The notes beneath the pieces were generated by a model, which was given only the letters and a program-made list of their open reading frames with translations, was not told the DNA's origin and made no database searches. This document shows, one piece after another, positions 7,183 through 17,119 of a stretch of DNA of 64,000 nucleotides. The position numbers were made by a program, and so were the translations under genes. The DNA is from Paraburkholderia eburnea. Lineage in GTDB: Bacteria; Pseudomonadota; Gammaproteobacteria; Burkholderiales; Burkholderiaceae. The stretch is from NCBI RefSeq assembly GCF_002917095.1, contig NZ_PQGA01000008.1, positions 124,001 through 188,000 on the forward strand, given 5' to 3'. Every line of letters starts with the position of its first letter. Positions within the stretch are counted from its first letter, which is position 1.

Positions 7183-8367
7183 ATGAAGAGCACAATCCGG
7201 ATACCAGTCGTGCTCGCCGTCGCGAGCATTTGCGCATTGCCGTTGTCGTTGTCTGCGCAACAAACGGCCACAATACCTGCCAACACCTGCCAGCTACACG
7301 CCGACGCCACCCTTCCCCTCACCGAAAGCGATGGCCATTATCTCGTCGACGTGGAGGTCAACGGCGTTGCACAAACCCTGGCGGTCGACACGAGCGCGGC
7401 CAAAACCACGCTGACGCCCGAAGCCGCCGATGCGCTCAACCTGCCTGTCGACACGTCGAAAGCCGAAACCCTCGCAGGCGTCGGACCACGAGCGGATCCG
7501 GAATACCCGCGCATCGTCGCTTCCCTGAAACTCGGTCCGGCTCAATGGAGCGACCTGCGCGTGCCGACTTTCGGCGCGCATGCCTTCACGGCCTATAACG
7601 GCGTCGTCCCTGCCGGCGTGCTGGGCGCTAACGTCCTGTCGCGCTATGACGTCGAACTCGATTTCCCGCACCATACGATGACGCTCTATACGGCGCAGAA
7701 CTGCCTCGGCCGCTTCGCCCCATGGCAAGGCGATTATCAGAGCTATTCGCCGATCTATACGAGTCAGCATCGCTTCATCATGCAGATGGCGCTCAACCAC
7801 CATCCGATACTGGCGACACTGGATACCGGCGCGATGCCGTCCCTCGTCGGCCATTACGGCGCGCAGCGCGTGGGCCTTTACGCAGACACACTGCAACTGG
7901 ATCCGCAGAAAACCGGCCATGGCCTTAACGGCGCGGCGATTTCGCTCGCAATCCACCGCTTCGACACGGTTCAAATCGGCGCGCGTGAGTTTCAGAACGT
8001 CAAGCTGGAGGTCAGCGATGCGACGTTCCCCGCGGATATGCTGCTCGGCATGGACTTTCTGAAGTGGCGCCGTGTGTGGCTGTCCTATTCGACGGGATGG
8101 GTGTTCATGCAACTCGACGCAGGCGTGACTCCCCATGGTCCCGCCACGGCTGGATGGTTCGATTGGGCCAACACGCCCGGAACGGAACAGACGGCCGCCA
8201 TCATCAATCAGGGCGGCGCGACACGGCCCATGCCTATCGCGCAGTTCTCGACTCATTCGCATATGACTTACAGCAGCGTTCCGCACATCGTGCAGCAATC
8301 GCGCCTTCAGCCGCCGCCCGCCGGCATGGTGCCGCTTAACGCCCTGCCTTCGTTCATGGGACGGTAG
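7183..8367 (+). CDS. exported retropepsin-like aspartic protease
   Basis: The 394-residue product starts with a signal peptide (hydrophobic core about residues 8-24, cleavage near SLSAQ), so it acts in the periplasm or envelope. It carries two copies of the pepsin/retropepsin active-site pattern: VDTSAAKT with Asp69 and LDTGAMPS with Asp214. Each is followed by the downstream hydrophobic-Gly strand expected of the fold (for example MLLGMDFL near residue 289). Proteins with two retropepsin-type lobes in tandem are annotated as retropepsin-like aspartic proteases. The first copy has DTS instead of DTG. The C-terminal 70 residues are low-complexity. The gene appears monocistronic. Confidence 0.8.
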   Translation: MKSTIRIPVVLAVASICALPLSLSAQQTATIPANTCQLHADATLPLTESDGHYLVDVEVNGVAQTLAVDTSAAKTTLTPEAADALNLPVDTSKAETLAGVGPRADPEYPRIVASLKLGPAQWSDLRVPTFGAHAFTAYNGVVPAGVLGANVLSRYDVELDFPHHTMTLYTAQNCLGRFAPWQGDYQSYSPIYTSQHRFIMQMALNHHPILATLDTGAMPSLVGHYGAQRVGLYADTLQLDPQKTGHGLNGAAISLAIHRFDTVQIGAREFQNVKLEVSDATFPADMLLGMDFLKWRRVWLSYSTGWVFMQLDAGVTPHGPATAGWFDWANTPGTEQTAAIINQGGATRPMPIAQFSTHSHMTYSSVPHIVQQSRLQPPPAGMVPLNALPSFMGR

Positions 8368-8544
8368 TAAGAAATAAGGGCGGCATTCAGCACAACGCAT
8401 TCGGGCGCCTGAATGCACAAAGCGCCCGTCGCCATCGCTCCCGCCGGCATATACCCGCTATACGCGCTACCCCATGAAGTTCCACCGCCAAACGACCGAT
8501 AACGTCTGCACGGGTCCCGGTTCCTTAGCTGACGAAAAACTTTC

Positions 8545-10422
8545 ATGTCCATCTGGCGCAAACTTTCCATCCAGAACAAGCTGGTCCTGAGCATGACCAC
8601 TTGCCTGCTGATTTTCATCGGCATTTCGAGCGGGCTGAGCATCTGGCTGATCGGCGATACGGTGCGCGAGCGCGTCGTGCAGGATGAACTGCCCACGGCC
8701 GTCAACGGCATCCGCGCCGAAGTGCAGCGCCAACTCGCGGGCCCGATCACCGCCGCGCGCGCCATTGCGCTCGATCCCTTCCTTCAGCAATGGGAAGCCG
8801 ATGGCGAACCCGACGCCGGCGCGGCCAACTGGACGCGCCTCGCCGCCAGCATCAAGGCCGAGGAAAAAGCCGCCAGCGTGCAGTGGGTTTCGGCGAAAAC
8901 CGGCAATTACTACACCGAAGCCGGCCTGCAACGCAAAATCGGCGACCAGGACGGCTGGCTCAAGGCTTTTCTCGCCACGGGCAAACCGTATGAAGTGAAT
9001 ATGGACCGGGATGTCGCCGTCGGCGGCTACATGATGTTCATCAACGCGCGCGTACAGGGTGCGGGCGACGCCGCCAGCGTCGCGGGCATGGCGCTTTCCG
9101 TGGATGCGCTCGCAGCTGGCATCGCCAGCTACAAGATCGGCCAGACGGGTTTCGCGTATCTCGTCCACCCGGACGGCGCGATCATGATCCATCGCGATAC
9201 CTCCCTCGTGGACGGCAAGCACTTCCTCAAGGACATGCCGGGCATGCCCGCCGATACCGCCGCCGCGCTGCTGGGCGGCAAGCCCTATGCGGCGCTGACC
9301 TATCCCGCGCCCGGCGGCACGCGCTATGTCGCGACATCGTTCGTTCCGGAGCTGGACGCTTACGTCGTGGTCGAGGTGCCGCAGGCGGAACTGCTCGGCC
9401 CATTCGAGCGCACGATCCGCACGGCCACGCTGATCGCCGCCGTGGTGGGACTGGCTGCCGCGCTCGGCGTGATCCTGCTGGTCGGGCGCGCGATTGCCGC
9501 GCCCGTGCGCCGCGCCGCCATGCTGCTCGCGGAAATCGCCGACGGCCAGGGCGATCTCACGCGCCAGATGGCGGTCGAGACCGGCGATGAACTCGGGCAA
9601 CTGGCCGATGCCTTCAACCGCTTCGTGGCGACGATGGGCACGCTCGTGCGCCGCGTGCGCGCGTCGTCGACGTCGATCGCCATTGGCTCGACGCAAATCG
9701 CCATGGGCAACGCCGACCTGAGCCAGCGCACCGAGGAACAAGCCAGCAATCTCGAACGCACCGCGGCCTCGATGGAGGAAATCACCGCCGCCGTGAAGAA
9801 CAACACCGACACCGCGCGCACCGCCGCGCAGATGGCCAGCACCGCGTCCACCGCCGCCTCGCAGGGCGGCGAGGTGGTCGGCCAGGTGGTCAGCACGATG
9901 GAGCAGATCAGCGAGGCCTCGCGCAAGATCTCCGAGATCATCGTCGTAATCGACAGTATTGCGTTCCAGACCAACATTCTCGCGCTCAATGCGGCGGTCG
10001 AGGCCGCCCGCGCGGGCGAGCAGGGCCGCGGCTTCGCCGTGGTGGCCTCGGAGGTGCGCAATCTCGCGCAGCGCAGCGCACAGGCCGCCAAGGAGATCAA
10101 GGCGCTGATCGAACACAGCGCGGGGACCGTCGATACGGGTTCGCGCCTCGTCGCCGATGCGGGCCGCGTGATGGGCGACGTGGTCGCGCAGGTGCAGGGC
10201 GTAAGCACGATGATGAGCGAGATCACATCGGCGAGCGTCGAGCAGAGCGCGGGCATCGGCCAGATCGGCGATGCGGTGCAGCAACTCGATCAGGTCACGC
10301 AGCAGAACGCGGCGCTCGTCGAGGAAAGCGCGGCGGCCGCCGAAAGCCTCAAGCAGCAGGCCGCCGAACTCGACCGGCTGGTGGCGGTGTTCAAGGTCGG
10401 TGAGGAAGGGGCGCTGGCGTAA
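8545..10422 (+). CDS. methyl-accepting chemotaxis protein
   Basis: This 625-residue receptor has a first transmembrane helix at about 14-34, a periplasmic sensor region of about 250 residues (Cache-like), a second helix at about 289-315, a HAMP domain to about 370, and a cytoplasmic signalling domain to the end. The hairpin tip is seen near residue 473 ([20 protein letters not shown]), which binds CheA and CheW. No C-terminal CheR/CheB-tethering pentapeptide is present. The ligand cannot be inferred. There are no other chemotaxis genes nearby, so this is an orphan receptor gene. Confidence 0.95.
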   Translation: MSIWRKLSIQNKLVLSMTTCLLIFIGISSGLSIWLIGDTVRERVVQDELPTAVNGIRAEVQRQLAGPITAARAIALDPFLQQWEADGEPDAGAANWTRLAASIKAEEKAASVQWVSAKTGNYYTEAGLQRKIGDQDGWLKAFLATGKPYEVNMDRDVAVGGYMMFINARVQGAGDAASVAGMALSVDALAAGIASYKIGQTGFAYLVHPDGAIMIHRDTSLVDGKHFLKDMPGMPADTAAALLGGKPYAALTYPAPGGTRYVATSFVPELDAYVVVEVPQAELLGPFERTIRTATLIAAVVGLAAALGVILLVGRAIAAPVRRAAMLLAEIADGQGDLTRQMAVETGDELGQLADAFNRFVATMGTLVRRVRASSTSIAIGSTQIAMGNADLSQRTEEQASNLERTAASMEEITAAVKNNTDTARTAAQMASTASTAASQGGEVVGQVVSTMEQISEASRKISEIIVVIDSIAFQTNILALNAAVEAARAGEQGRGFAVVASEVRNLAQRSAQAAKEIKALIEHSAGTVDTGSRLVADAGRVMGDVVAQVQGVSTMMSEITSASVEQSAGIGQIGDAVQQLDQVTQQNAALVEESAAAAESLKQQAAELDRLVAVFKVGEEGALA

Positions 10423-10516
10423 GGGTTCGCAGGACCACCAGGCGCCTCGGCGAAACGTGCGCAAAGCGCCTAAGCTTTGAATATCGGGCCACCCCACTGC
10501 CCGTCCGGACGTTCCG

Positions 10517-12109
10517 ATGCGCGCTCATCGCCCCACCCGGGCGGCGGAGCACGACACGCTGCCGCCTCATCCCCGCCGTGCGCACCCGCTGCTATCGGCG
10601 CGGGGAATGCGTGTCGCGCTGTTCGTGGCGCTCGTGGCCGTCGGCGCGCTGGCCGCACGCATGAGCGCCTGGGCCGCGGCGCCGGCCGAGGTCGTGGTCA
10701 TGACCGTCGATGGCGCGATCGGCCCCGCCAGCGCGGATTTCATCGTCCGCACACTGGGCCGCGCGGCCCGGGAGCATGCGGCACTCGCGATTCTCCAGCT
10801 CGATACGCCAGGCGGTCTCGACACCGCGATGCGCGAGATCGTCAAAACCATTCTCGCCTCGCCCGTGCCGGTCGCCGCGTTCGTCGCGCCGGGCGGCGCG
10901 CGCGCCGCGAGTGCGGGCACCTACATCGTCTATGCGAGCCACGTCGCGGCGATGGCGCCGGGGACGAATCTCGGTGCGGCGTCGCCGGTTCAGATCGGCA
11001 TGGGCGCGCCCTCCTCTCCTCCCTCACCTCCCTCACCTGGCGCGCCAGGCATACCCGGACCGTCCGCCGCGTCGGGCGCTTCAGCGCCGCTGCCCGGCGA
11101 CACCGCCTCCACCGAAACCCGCAAGATGACCCACGACGCGGCCGCCTACATTCGCGGCCTCGCGCAGCTGCGCGGGCGCAATGCCGTGTGGGCCGAACGC
11201 GCCGTGCGCGAGGCGCTCAGCCTGTCCGCCAACGAGGCGCTCGACCAGCACGTCATCGACCTGATCGCGCAGGACCCCGCCGATCTCGCGCGCAAGCTCG
11301 ATGGCCGCGTGGTCGCCACCTCGGCGGGCAATGTGCGGCTGGCGACGGCGCACGCCGCGCTCGTCTTCGTCGCGCCCGACTGGCGCAGCCGCTTTCTCGC
11401 GATCATCGCCGACCCGAACGTCGCGCTGATTCTGTTAACGATCGGCGTCTACGGCCTGTTCTTCGAATTCGCCAATCCGGGCTTCGTGCTGCCCGGCGTC
11501 GCGGGCGGCATCTGCCTGCTGGTCGGCCTTTTCGCCATGCAACTGCTGCCCGTGAACTATGCGGGCCTCGGGCTGGTGCTGCTGGGTCTGGGCTGCCTCG
11601 TCGCCGAGGCGTTCCTGCCGACCTTCGGCGTGCTCGGCTTCGGCGGCATCGTTGCGTTCGCGGTTGGCGCGCTGATGCTGATGGATACCGATGTGCCCGG
11701 TTATGGCGTTCCGCTGCCGCTGATCGCGGGACTCGCGCTGGGCGGCGCGGTGTTCGTCGCGTGCGTTTCCACCGTCGCGCTGCGCGCGCGGCGCAGACCC
11801 GTGGTGACTGGTTCGGAAGCCATGATCGGCAGCGTGGGCGAAATCATCGATGCAGGCTTGCAGATCGAAAGCGGCGGCGGTTTCGGCGACAAGCACGGCA
11901 ACAAGCACGGCGGCGCAAACCCGGCGACCGGCTGGGCGCGCGTGCACGGCGAGCGCTGGCGCGTGGCGTGTGCGGCCCCGCTCGCGGCGGGCGCGAGCGT
12001 GCGCGTGACGGCGCGCAACGGCCTCATGCTCACGGTCGCGCCGCTCAGCGACGCGGCCGCGCCAAAACAACCGCATAACGAACCCCATCCGGGAGGAGCA
12101 TCGCCATGA
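10517..12109 (+). CDS. NfeD family membrane serine protease
   Basis: The product (530 residues from ATG 10517, or 500 from the alternative ATG at 10607) has a signal or anchor segment, then a ClpP-class protease domain. In that domain [20 protein letters not shown] (containing the catalytic Ser) and a later [10 protein letters not shown] segment (candidate catalytic Lys) match the 1510-N/NfeD protease pattern. Several C-terminal membrane helices (about residues 290-420) and a small OB-like domain follow. NfeD long forms pair with a slipin or stomatin partner, and here the slipin gene follows with a 4-base overlap, supporting joint function in membrane quality control. I keep the longer start only provisionally, as no clear ribosome site separates the two. 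Confidence 0.88.
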   Translation: MRAHRPTRAAEHDTLPPHPRRAHPLLSARGMRVALFVALVAVGALAARMSAWAAAPAEVVVMTVDGAIGPASADFIVRTLGRAAREHAALAILQLDTPGGLDTAMREIVKTILASPVPVAAFVAPGGARAASAGTYIVYASHVAAMAPGTNLGAASPVQIGMGAPSSPPSPPSPGAPGIPGPSAASGASAPLPGDTASTETRKMTHDAAAYIRGLAQLRGRNAVWAERAVREALSLSANEALDQHVIDLIAQDPADLARKLDGRVVATSAGNVRLATAHAALVFVAPDWRSRFLAIIADPNVALILLTIGVYGLFFEFANPGFVLPGVAGGICLLVGLFAMQLLPVNYAGLGLVLLGLGCLVAEAFLPTFGVLGFGGIVAFAVGALMLMDTDVPGYGVPLPLIAGLALGGAVFVACVSTVALRARRRPVVTGSEAMIGSVGEIIDAGLQIESGGGFGDKHGNKHGGANPATGWARVHGERWRVACAAPLAAGASVRVTARNGLMLTVAPLSDAAAPKQPHNEPHPGGASP

Positions 12110-12945
12110 TCGGTTTCACCTTCGGCTTTTCGAGTCTGCTGATATTGCTTGCGGTGGGGCTCGCCGTCTCCGCCATCCGCATCTTCCGCGAGTACGAGCG
12201 CGGCGTCGTCTTCATGCTGGGCCGCTTCTGGAAGGTCAAGGGGCCGGGCCTCGTGTTCATCCTGCCGGTCGTGCAGCAGGCCGTGCGCATCGACTTGCGC
12301 ACCATCGTGTTCGACGTGCCGCCGCAGGACGTCATCACGCGCGACAACGTCTCGGTGAAAGTCAACGCCGTGGTCTATTTCCGCGTGGTCGATCCGGAAA
12401 AGGCCGTGATCCAGGTAGCGCGCTATTTCGAGGCCACCAGCCAGCTCTCGCAGACCACGCTGCGCGCGGTGCTCGGCAAGCACGAACTCGACGCGCTGCT
12501 GGCCGAGCGCGAGCAGTTGAACGCCGATATCCAGAAGACGCTCGATGCGCAGACGGACGCCTGGGGCATCAAGGTCTCGAACGTCGAGATCAAGCACGTG
12601 GACCTGAACGAAACGATGATCCGCGCGATTGCGCGCCAGGCCGAAGCCGAACGCGAGCGTCGCGCCAAGGTGATCCACGCCGAAGGCGAATTGCAGGCGT
12701 CCGAACACTTGCTGCAGGCCGCGCAACGGCTCGCGTTACAGCCGCAGGCGATGCAGCTGCGCTATCTGCAAACGCTTACGACGATCGCCGCCGACAAGAA
12801 TTCGACCATCGTGTTTCCGTTGCCGATCGATCTGCTTACGGTCCTCATCGATCGCCTGGGTAGTCACCCAGGCAAAGCGGAAACCCCCTTGAAATATTGC
12901 GCCGCAGCGAAAGCGCGGGCACAGACCCACGCCAAGCGAAGTTAG
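12106..12945 (+). CDS. slipin (stomatin/prohibitin-family) membrane protein
   Basis: The 279-residue product has an N-terminal membrane segment (about 4-24) followed by the SPFH/PHB domain: [14 protein letters not shown], then [20 protein letters not shown] and a VNAVVYFRV strand, with a coiled region (about 170-220) after it. Slipins oligomerise at the membrane and work with NfeD proteases, which cut their C-terminal tails. The ATG overlaps the stop of the nfeD gene, so translation is coupled. The last 25 residues after LPIDLLTVL look unusual and basic, and may be a strain-specific tail. Confidence 0.92.
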   Translation: MIGFTFGFSSLLILLAVGLAVSAIRIFREYERGVVFMLGRFWKVKGPGLVFILPVVQQAVRIDLRTIVFDVPPQDVITRDNVSVKVNAVVYFRVVDPEKAVIQVARYFEATSQLSQTTLRAVLGKHELDALLAEREQLNADIQKTLDAQTDAWGIKVSNVEIKHVDLNETMIRAIARQAEAERERRAKVIHAEGELQASEHLLQAAQRLALQPQAMQLRYLQTLTTIAADKNSTIVFPLPIDLLTVLIDRLGSHPGKAETPLKYCAAAKARAQTHAKRS

Positions 12946-12998
12946 TTGGCAGTACGGTGGATTTTCGCCAATAATGCCCGAACATCCACTTCTGGACG

Positions 12999-15056
12999 AT
13001 GGCGACCATGGATTACAGTCCCGAAGCCATCCGCACAGTCGCGCTGGTCGGTCATGCCGGCTGCGGAAAGACCTCGCTCGCCGAGGCCCTGCTCCATCAG
13101 AGCGGCGCGCTGCACGCGCAGGGCAGCGTGAACCGCGGCACCGCGCTGTGCGATTTCGATCCGCTCGAGCGCAAATATCACCACTCGCTCAATTCCGCGC
13201 TCGCGCATCTCGACTATCGCGACACGCGCATCTATCTGCTCGACACGCCCGGTTATCCCGACTTCGCGGGCCTGTCCATCGGCGCGTTGCCGGCCGTGGA
13301 AACAGCGGCGGTCGTGATCGACGCGCGCACCGGCATCGAAATGACCACGAGCCGCATGATGGCCGCCGCCGAGGCGCGCAAGCTCTGCCGCCTGATCATC
13401 GTGAACGGCATCGACGCCGAAAAGGTCGATCTCCCTGCCCTGCTTGCGCAGATTCAGGAAACCTTCGGCAAGCAGTGCCTGCCCATCAACCTGCCTGCAA
13501 AAGGCGCGACCGATGTGGTCGACTGCTTCTTCAATCCGTCCGGCGAGGCGGATTTTTATTCGGTGGAAGCGGCGCACAATGCGCTCGTCGATCAAGTGAT
13601 CGAACTCGACGCCGAATTGATGGAGCTTTACCTCGAACAGGGCGAAGCGATTCGTCCGGAACAACTGCATGAGCCATTCGAGCGTGCGCTGCGCGAAGGT
13701 CATCTGGTGCCCGTGTGCTTTACTTCCGCGGCAACGGGCGCGGGGATCGCTCAATTGCTCGACGTGTTCGTGCGCCTGCTGCCCAACGTGACCGAAGGCA
13801 ATCCGCCGCTGTTCTACCGTGAAATCGCCGATAAAACCGAGCCGGTGCGCGCCGAACCGCGCGCGGACAAACACGTACTCGCCCACGTCTTCAAGGTCGT
13901 GGTGGACCCGTATATCGGCCGGATGGCGCTGTTCCGCATTCATCAGGGTACGGTGACGCGCGACAGCCAGCTCTATATCGGCAATGGCCGCCAGCCTTTC
14001 AAGGTCGCGCATCTGCTGATGCTGCAGGGCAAGGACCACACCGAGATCGCGCGTGCCGGCCCCGGCCACATCTGCGCGGTGGCGAAAGCCGAGGACATCG
14101 CGTTTGGCGACGTGCTGCACGACGCGCCCGAGGACGGCAACATCCATCTCACGCCGCCCGATTTTCCGAATCCGATTTACGGCCTGGCGATCGAGCCGTC
14201 GCGGCGCGGCAACGAGCAACGCCTCTGGGACGTGCTGCAAAAGCTCGCCGCCGAAGACCCCTGCCTCGTCATCAGCCATCCGGCCGGCACCAACGAGACC
14301 GTCGTGCGCGGCCTGGGCGAACTGCATCTGCGTTATTTGCTGGAGCGCCTCACCGACCAGCACAAGCTCGAAGTGCTGACGCGCCCGCCGACCATCGCGT
14401 GGCGCGAGACCATTGGCGGGCGCGCCGAAGGCCATTGCCGCCACAAGAAACAAACCGGCGGCGCGGGCCAGTTCGGCGAAGTCATGCTGCGCGTGGAGCC
14501 ATTGCCGCGTGGCGCGGGCTTCGAATTCGTCGATGCCGTCAAGGGCGGCGCGATCCCCACGCAGTTCATTCCCGCCGTCGAAAAAGGCATCCAGCAGGTC
14601 ATCGACAGCGGCCCGCTCGCGGGCTTTCCGATGCAGGACGTGCGCGTGACGGTGTTCGACGGCAAGAGCCATCCGGTCGATTCGAAGGAAGTCGCCTTCG
14701 TCACGGCGGGGCGCAAGGCGTTTATCGACGCCGTGCTCAAGGCGCAGCCCGTGGTGCTCGAACCCATTGTCGATATCGAGGTCATGACGCCCGAAGCGGC
14801 CATGGGCGACGTGATCGGCGATTTATCGGCGCGGCGTGGCCAGGTGCACGGCACGCGCACCGTGAACGGCAACGCGATGGTGATCGCGGGCAAGGTGCCG
14901 CTCGCGGAGCTTAACGACTATCAATCGCGGCTGAACGCGATGGCGGGCGGCAATGGCAATTACAGCATTCAGTTGAGCCACTACGATCCCGTGCCCCCTT
15001 CGCAGCAGGACAAGCTTGCGGCGCAGCACAAGGCGCATGGCGGCGAGATGGAGTGA
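12999..15056 (+). CDS. EF-G-like translation GTPase
   Basis: The 685-residue product follows the domain order of elongation factor G: GTPase domain with GHAGCGKT (G1, residues 18-25) and DTPG (G3, 82-85), then domain II with a VVVDPYIGRMALFRI segment, domains III and IV, and a C-terminal domain. The G4 position reads NGID (136-139) where NKxD is expected, so the guanine-contacting Lys is absent. It is therefore unlikely to be the main translocase. It resembles the second, EF-G-like proteins of proteobacteria and mycobacteria, whose role is uncertain. It stands alone, with no str operon neighbours (rpsL, rpsG, tuf). Confidence 0.88.
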   Translation: MATMDYSPEAIRTVALVGHAGCGKTSLAEALLHQSGALHAQGSVNRGTALCDFDPLERKYHHSLNSALAHLDYRDTRIYLLDTPGYPDFAGLSIGALPAVETAAVVIDARTGIEMTTSRMMAAAEARKLCRLIIVNGIDAEKVDLPALLAQIQETFGKQCLPINLPAKGATDVVDCFFNPSGEADFYSVEAAHNALVDQVIELDAELMELYLEQGEAIRPEQLHEPFERALREGHLVPVCFTSAATGAGIAQLLDVFVRLLPNVTEGNPPLFYREIADKTEPVRAEPRADKHVLAHVFKVVVDPYIGRMALFRIHQGTVTRDSQLYIGNGRQPFKVAHLLMLQGKDHTEIARAGPGHICAVAKAEDIAFGDVLHDAPEDGNIHLTPPDFPNPIYGLAIEPSRRGNEQRLWDVLQKLAAEDPCLVISHPAGTNETVVRGLGELHLRYLLERLTDQHKLEVLTRPPTIAWRETIGGRAEGHCRHKKQTGGAGQFGEVMLRVEPLPRGAGFEFVDAVKGGAIPTQFIPAVEKGIQQVIDSGPLAGFPMQDVRVTVFDGKSHPVDSKEVAFVTAGRKAFIDAVLKAQPVVLEPIVDIEVMTPEAAMGDVIGDLSARRGQVHGTRTVNGNAMVIAGKVPLAELNDYQSRLNAMAGGNGNYSIQLSHYDPVPPSQQDKLAAQHKAHGGEME

Positions 15057-15135
15057 ATCCACGCAACGCGGTGGAACTCGCGGCATAATCCCGGCTCCGC
15101 ATGGCGCTTCAGGGTACGGGAGAGGTTCGCGCTTC

Positions 15136-16461
15136 ATGGCCGATTTGTTCGCATCGCAGGCGCAGCCGCTCCAGCCACGTGTGCCGCTCGCGGAATCCCT
15201 GCGCCCCGCGACTTTCGCCGATGTCATCGGGCAAGCGCATCTGCTCGGCGCGGGCAAACCACTGCAACGCGCGTTCGCGGCGGGCGAGGCGCATTCGATG
15301 ATTCTGTGGGGGCCGCCAGGCGTCGGCAAGACCACGCTCGGGCGTCTCGCCGCACAGGCGTTCGACGGCGAATTCGTCGCGCTTTCAGCCGTGCTCGATG
15401 GCATCAAGGCGATCCGCGCCACGCTTGATGGCGTGCAGGAACGTCTCGCGCGCACGGGCCGCCGCACCATTCTGTTCATCGACGAAATCCATCGCCTCAA
15501 CGCCAGCCAGCAGGACGCCCTGCTGCCCTTCGTGCGCGCGGAACAGGTGATCCTGATCGGCGCGACCACGGAAAACCCGAGCTTCGAAGTGAGCCGCGCC
15601 CTGCTCGCGCGCGTGCGCGTGCATGTGCTCCATCCGCTCGATGCGCGCGAATTGCGCCAGTTATTCGAACGCGCGCGCGAGCGGGCGCTGGTGGATCTAG
15701 ACTTCGACGCGGGCGCGGTGAACGCGCTGCTGGATTACGCCGATGGCGACGCGCGCCGGCTGCTCAACCTGCTCGAACAGATCCGCACACTGGCGACGGC
15801 GACGGGCACGCGCAGTATCGACGAAGCCTTCGTCTCAGGCCTGCTCACGCGCGGCGCACGGCGTTTCGACAAGGGCGGCGAGCAGTTCTACGACCAGATC
15901 TCGGCGCTGCACAAATCCGTGCGCGGTTCGAACCCCGATGCCGCGCTCTATTGGCTCACGCGCATGCTGGACGGCGGCGTGAAGCGCAGCTATCTCGCGC
16001 GGCGCATCATCGCGATCGGTTGGGACGATATCGGCCTCGCCGATCCGCGCGCGCTGCGCTACGCGAGCGATGCCGTGAAGGCAAGCGAGATGCTCGGCGG
16101 CGAGGAAGGCGATCTGGCGCTCGCACAAGCCGTGCTGTTGCTGGCCTGCGCGGCGAAGAGCAATGCGGGCGGGGTCGCGCTCATGCACGCGCGTGGATTT
16201 GTCGCGCAAGACGGGGCGCGGCCGGTGCCGGCGCATTTGAGCGTGGCGGCGCAGGCTTTGGCGCTCGCGGGCGGGCAAGGCGCCGGGTATCGAAATCCCC
16301 ATGACGAACCGCACGGGCTTGCGGCCGGACAGCGCTATTTTCCCGATGGCGTGACGCAGCCGCATTGGTATCAGCCCGTGCCGCGCGGCATGGAAGCGCG
16401 ACTTGCTGAAAGGCTGGACGGGTTGCGGGGGCTGGACGACGAGGCGTGGGAGGAAGATTGA
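15136..16461 (+). CDS. rarA: replication-associated recombination protein A
   Basis: This 441-residue AAA+ ATPase has the RarA/MgsA layout: a PLAESLRP start typical of clamp-loader relatives, Walker A GPPGVGKTT (residues 59-67), Walker B LFIDEIH (113-119), a sensor-1 region with GATTENPSFEVS, then the C-terminal MgsA tetramerisation domain with RGSNPDAALYWLTRML and a late YRNPHD-like segment. RarA acts at stalled replication forks and interacts with SSB. I start at ATG 15136 because GGGAGAGG precedes it. An upstream in-frame start at 15016 would overlap the EF-G-like gene. In many Burkholderiaceae rarA lies near lolA, ftsK or serS, which are not seen here. Confidence 0.92.
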   Translation: MADLFASQAQPLQPRVPLAESLRPATFADVIGQAHLLGAGKPLQRAFAAGEAHSMILWGPPGVGKTTLGRLAAQAFDGEFVALSAVLDGIKAIRATLDGVQERLARTGRRTILFIDEIHRLNASQQDALLPFVRAEQVILIGATTENPSFEVSRALLARVRVHVLHPLDARELRQLFERARERALVDLDFDAGAVNALLDYADGDARRLLNLLEQIRTLATATGTRSIDEAFVSGLLTRGARRFDKGGEQFYDQISALHKSVRGSNPDAALYWLTRMLDGGVKRSYLARRIIAIGWDDIGLADPRALRYASDAVKASEMLGGEEGDLALAQAVLLLACAAKSNAGGVALMHARGFVAQDGARPVPAHLSVAAQALALAGGQGAGYRNPHDEPHGLAAGQRYFPDGVTQPHWYQPVPRGMEARLAERLDGLRGLDDEAWEED

Positions 16462-16511
16462 GCGTTCCGACCCCACCCCTCAAATAACCGCATCGACATA
16501 ACGCCCATGCA

Positions 16512-16544
16512 GCACGGCGCATTGAAGAATCGTTCGCGCCGTGC
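16512..16544. terminator. inverted repeat downstream of rarA
   Basis: A perfect 9-base stem (GCACGGCGC and GCGCCGTGC) encloses a 15-base loop about 50 bases after the rarA stop. There is no T-run, so it may be a factor-assisted terminator or an mRNA-stabilising hairpin. Confidence 0.4.
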
Positions 16545-16616
16545 GTAATATACATGCGATCATAACGCTCCGTTTCTCGATCCACTGACTGGCCGCTACG
16601 GCCCCGAGACCCGACG

Positions 16617-17111
16617 ATGGATATCGCGCAGACCACCGCTCCTGAGATCGCCCCGACCGGGCAGGCAACCGCGCTGCTGCTGACGGGCCGCCTGCTGCGT
16701 CCGCAGTCGCTCACGCTTGACGCGCTGCGCGCTTTCCCCTCGGTGACCTGCGCGCCCTTCGACTTGCGCTGCTACACGACGCAGCGTTTCATCCGCTCCG
16801 TCGAGCCGTATCGCGGCGTCCGGCTCACCGATCTGATCGAACATGCCGGGCTGCGTTGCGAGGTTCACGGCGAATTCAAACGGATGATCTTTCTCGCGAT
16901 CGGCCATGACGGCTACGCGGTGCCCTTCACGTGGCACGAGTTGTTCAACACGTCCGTCGGCGCGCAGGCGATTGTCGTCTACGAATGTGGCGGCAAGCCG
17001 CTGACCGAAGCCGACGGCGCACCCGTGCTGTTTTCGGGCGCGGACCTCGTGCCCGCACCGCGCCACGTCAAGCGGCTTGCGCGCATCGACGTGCGCGCAA
17101 TGACGATCTAA
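16617..17111 (+). CDS. SUOX-fold molybdopterin-binding protein
   Basis: The 164-residue product matches the short single-domain members of the sulfite-oxidase/molybdopterin-binding family. It has a leading strand with LTLDALRAFP, a CAPFDLRCYT segment, the YRGVRLTDLIEHAG pattern and a DGYAVPFTWHELF segment. Such short proteins bind molybdenum cofactor or have lost it, and their substrate is usually unknown. I see no signal peptide, so a cytoplasmic location is likely. It converges on the GH31 gene with an 8-base gap, and shares no obvious pathway with it. Confidence 0.75.
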   Translation: MDIAQTTAPEIAPTGQATALLLTGRLLRPQSLTLDALRAFPSVTCAPFDLRCYTTQRFIRSVEPYRGVRLTDLIEHAGLRCEVHGEFKRMIFLAIGHDGYAVPFTWHELFNTSVGAQAIVVYECGGKPLTEADGAPVLFSGADLVPAPRHVKRLARIDVRAMTI

Positions 17112-17119
17112 AGCGCGCC

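Noticed and set aside
8467..10497. 676-codon minus-strand frame over the chemotaxis gene
   Set aside because: It is the shadow of the plus-strand receptor gene; its His/Arg/Asp-rich sequence is typical of antisense reading of GC-rich genes.
12942..14672. 576-codon minus-strand frame
   Set aside because: Antisense shadow of the EF-G-like gene, with no start signal or family resemblance.
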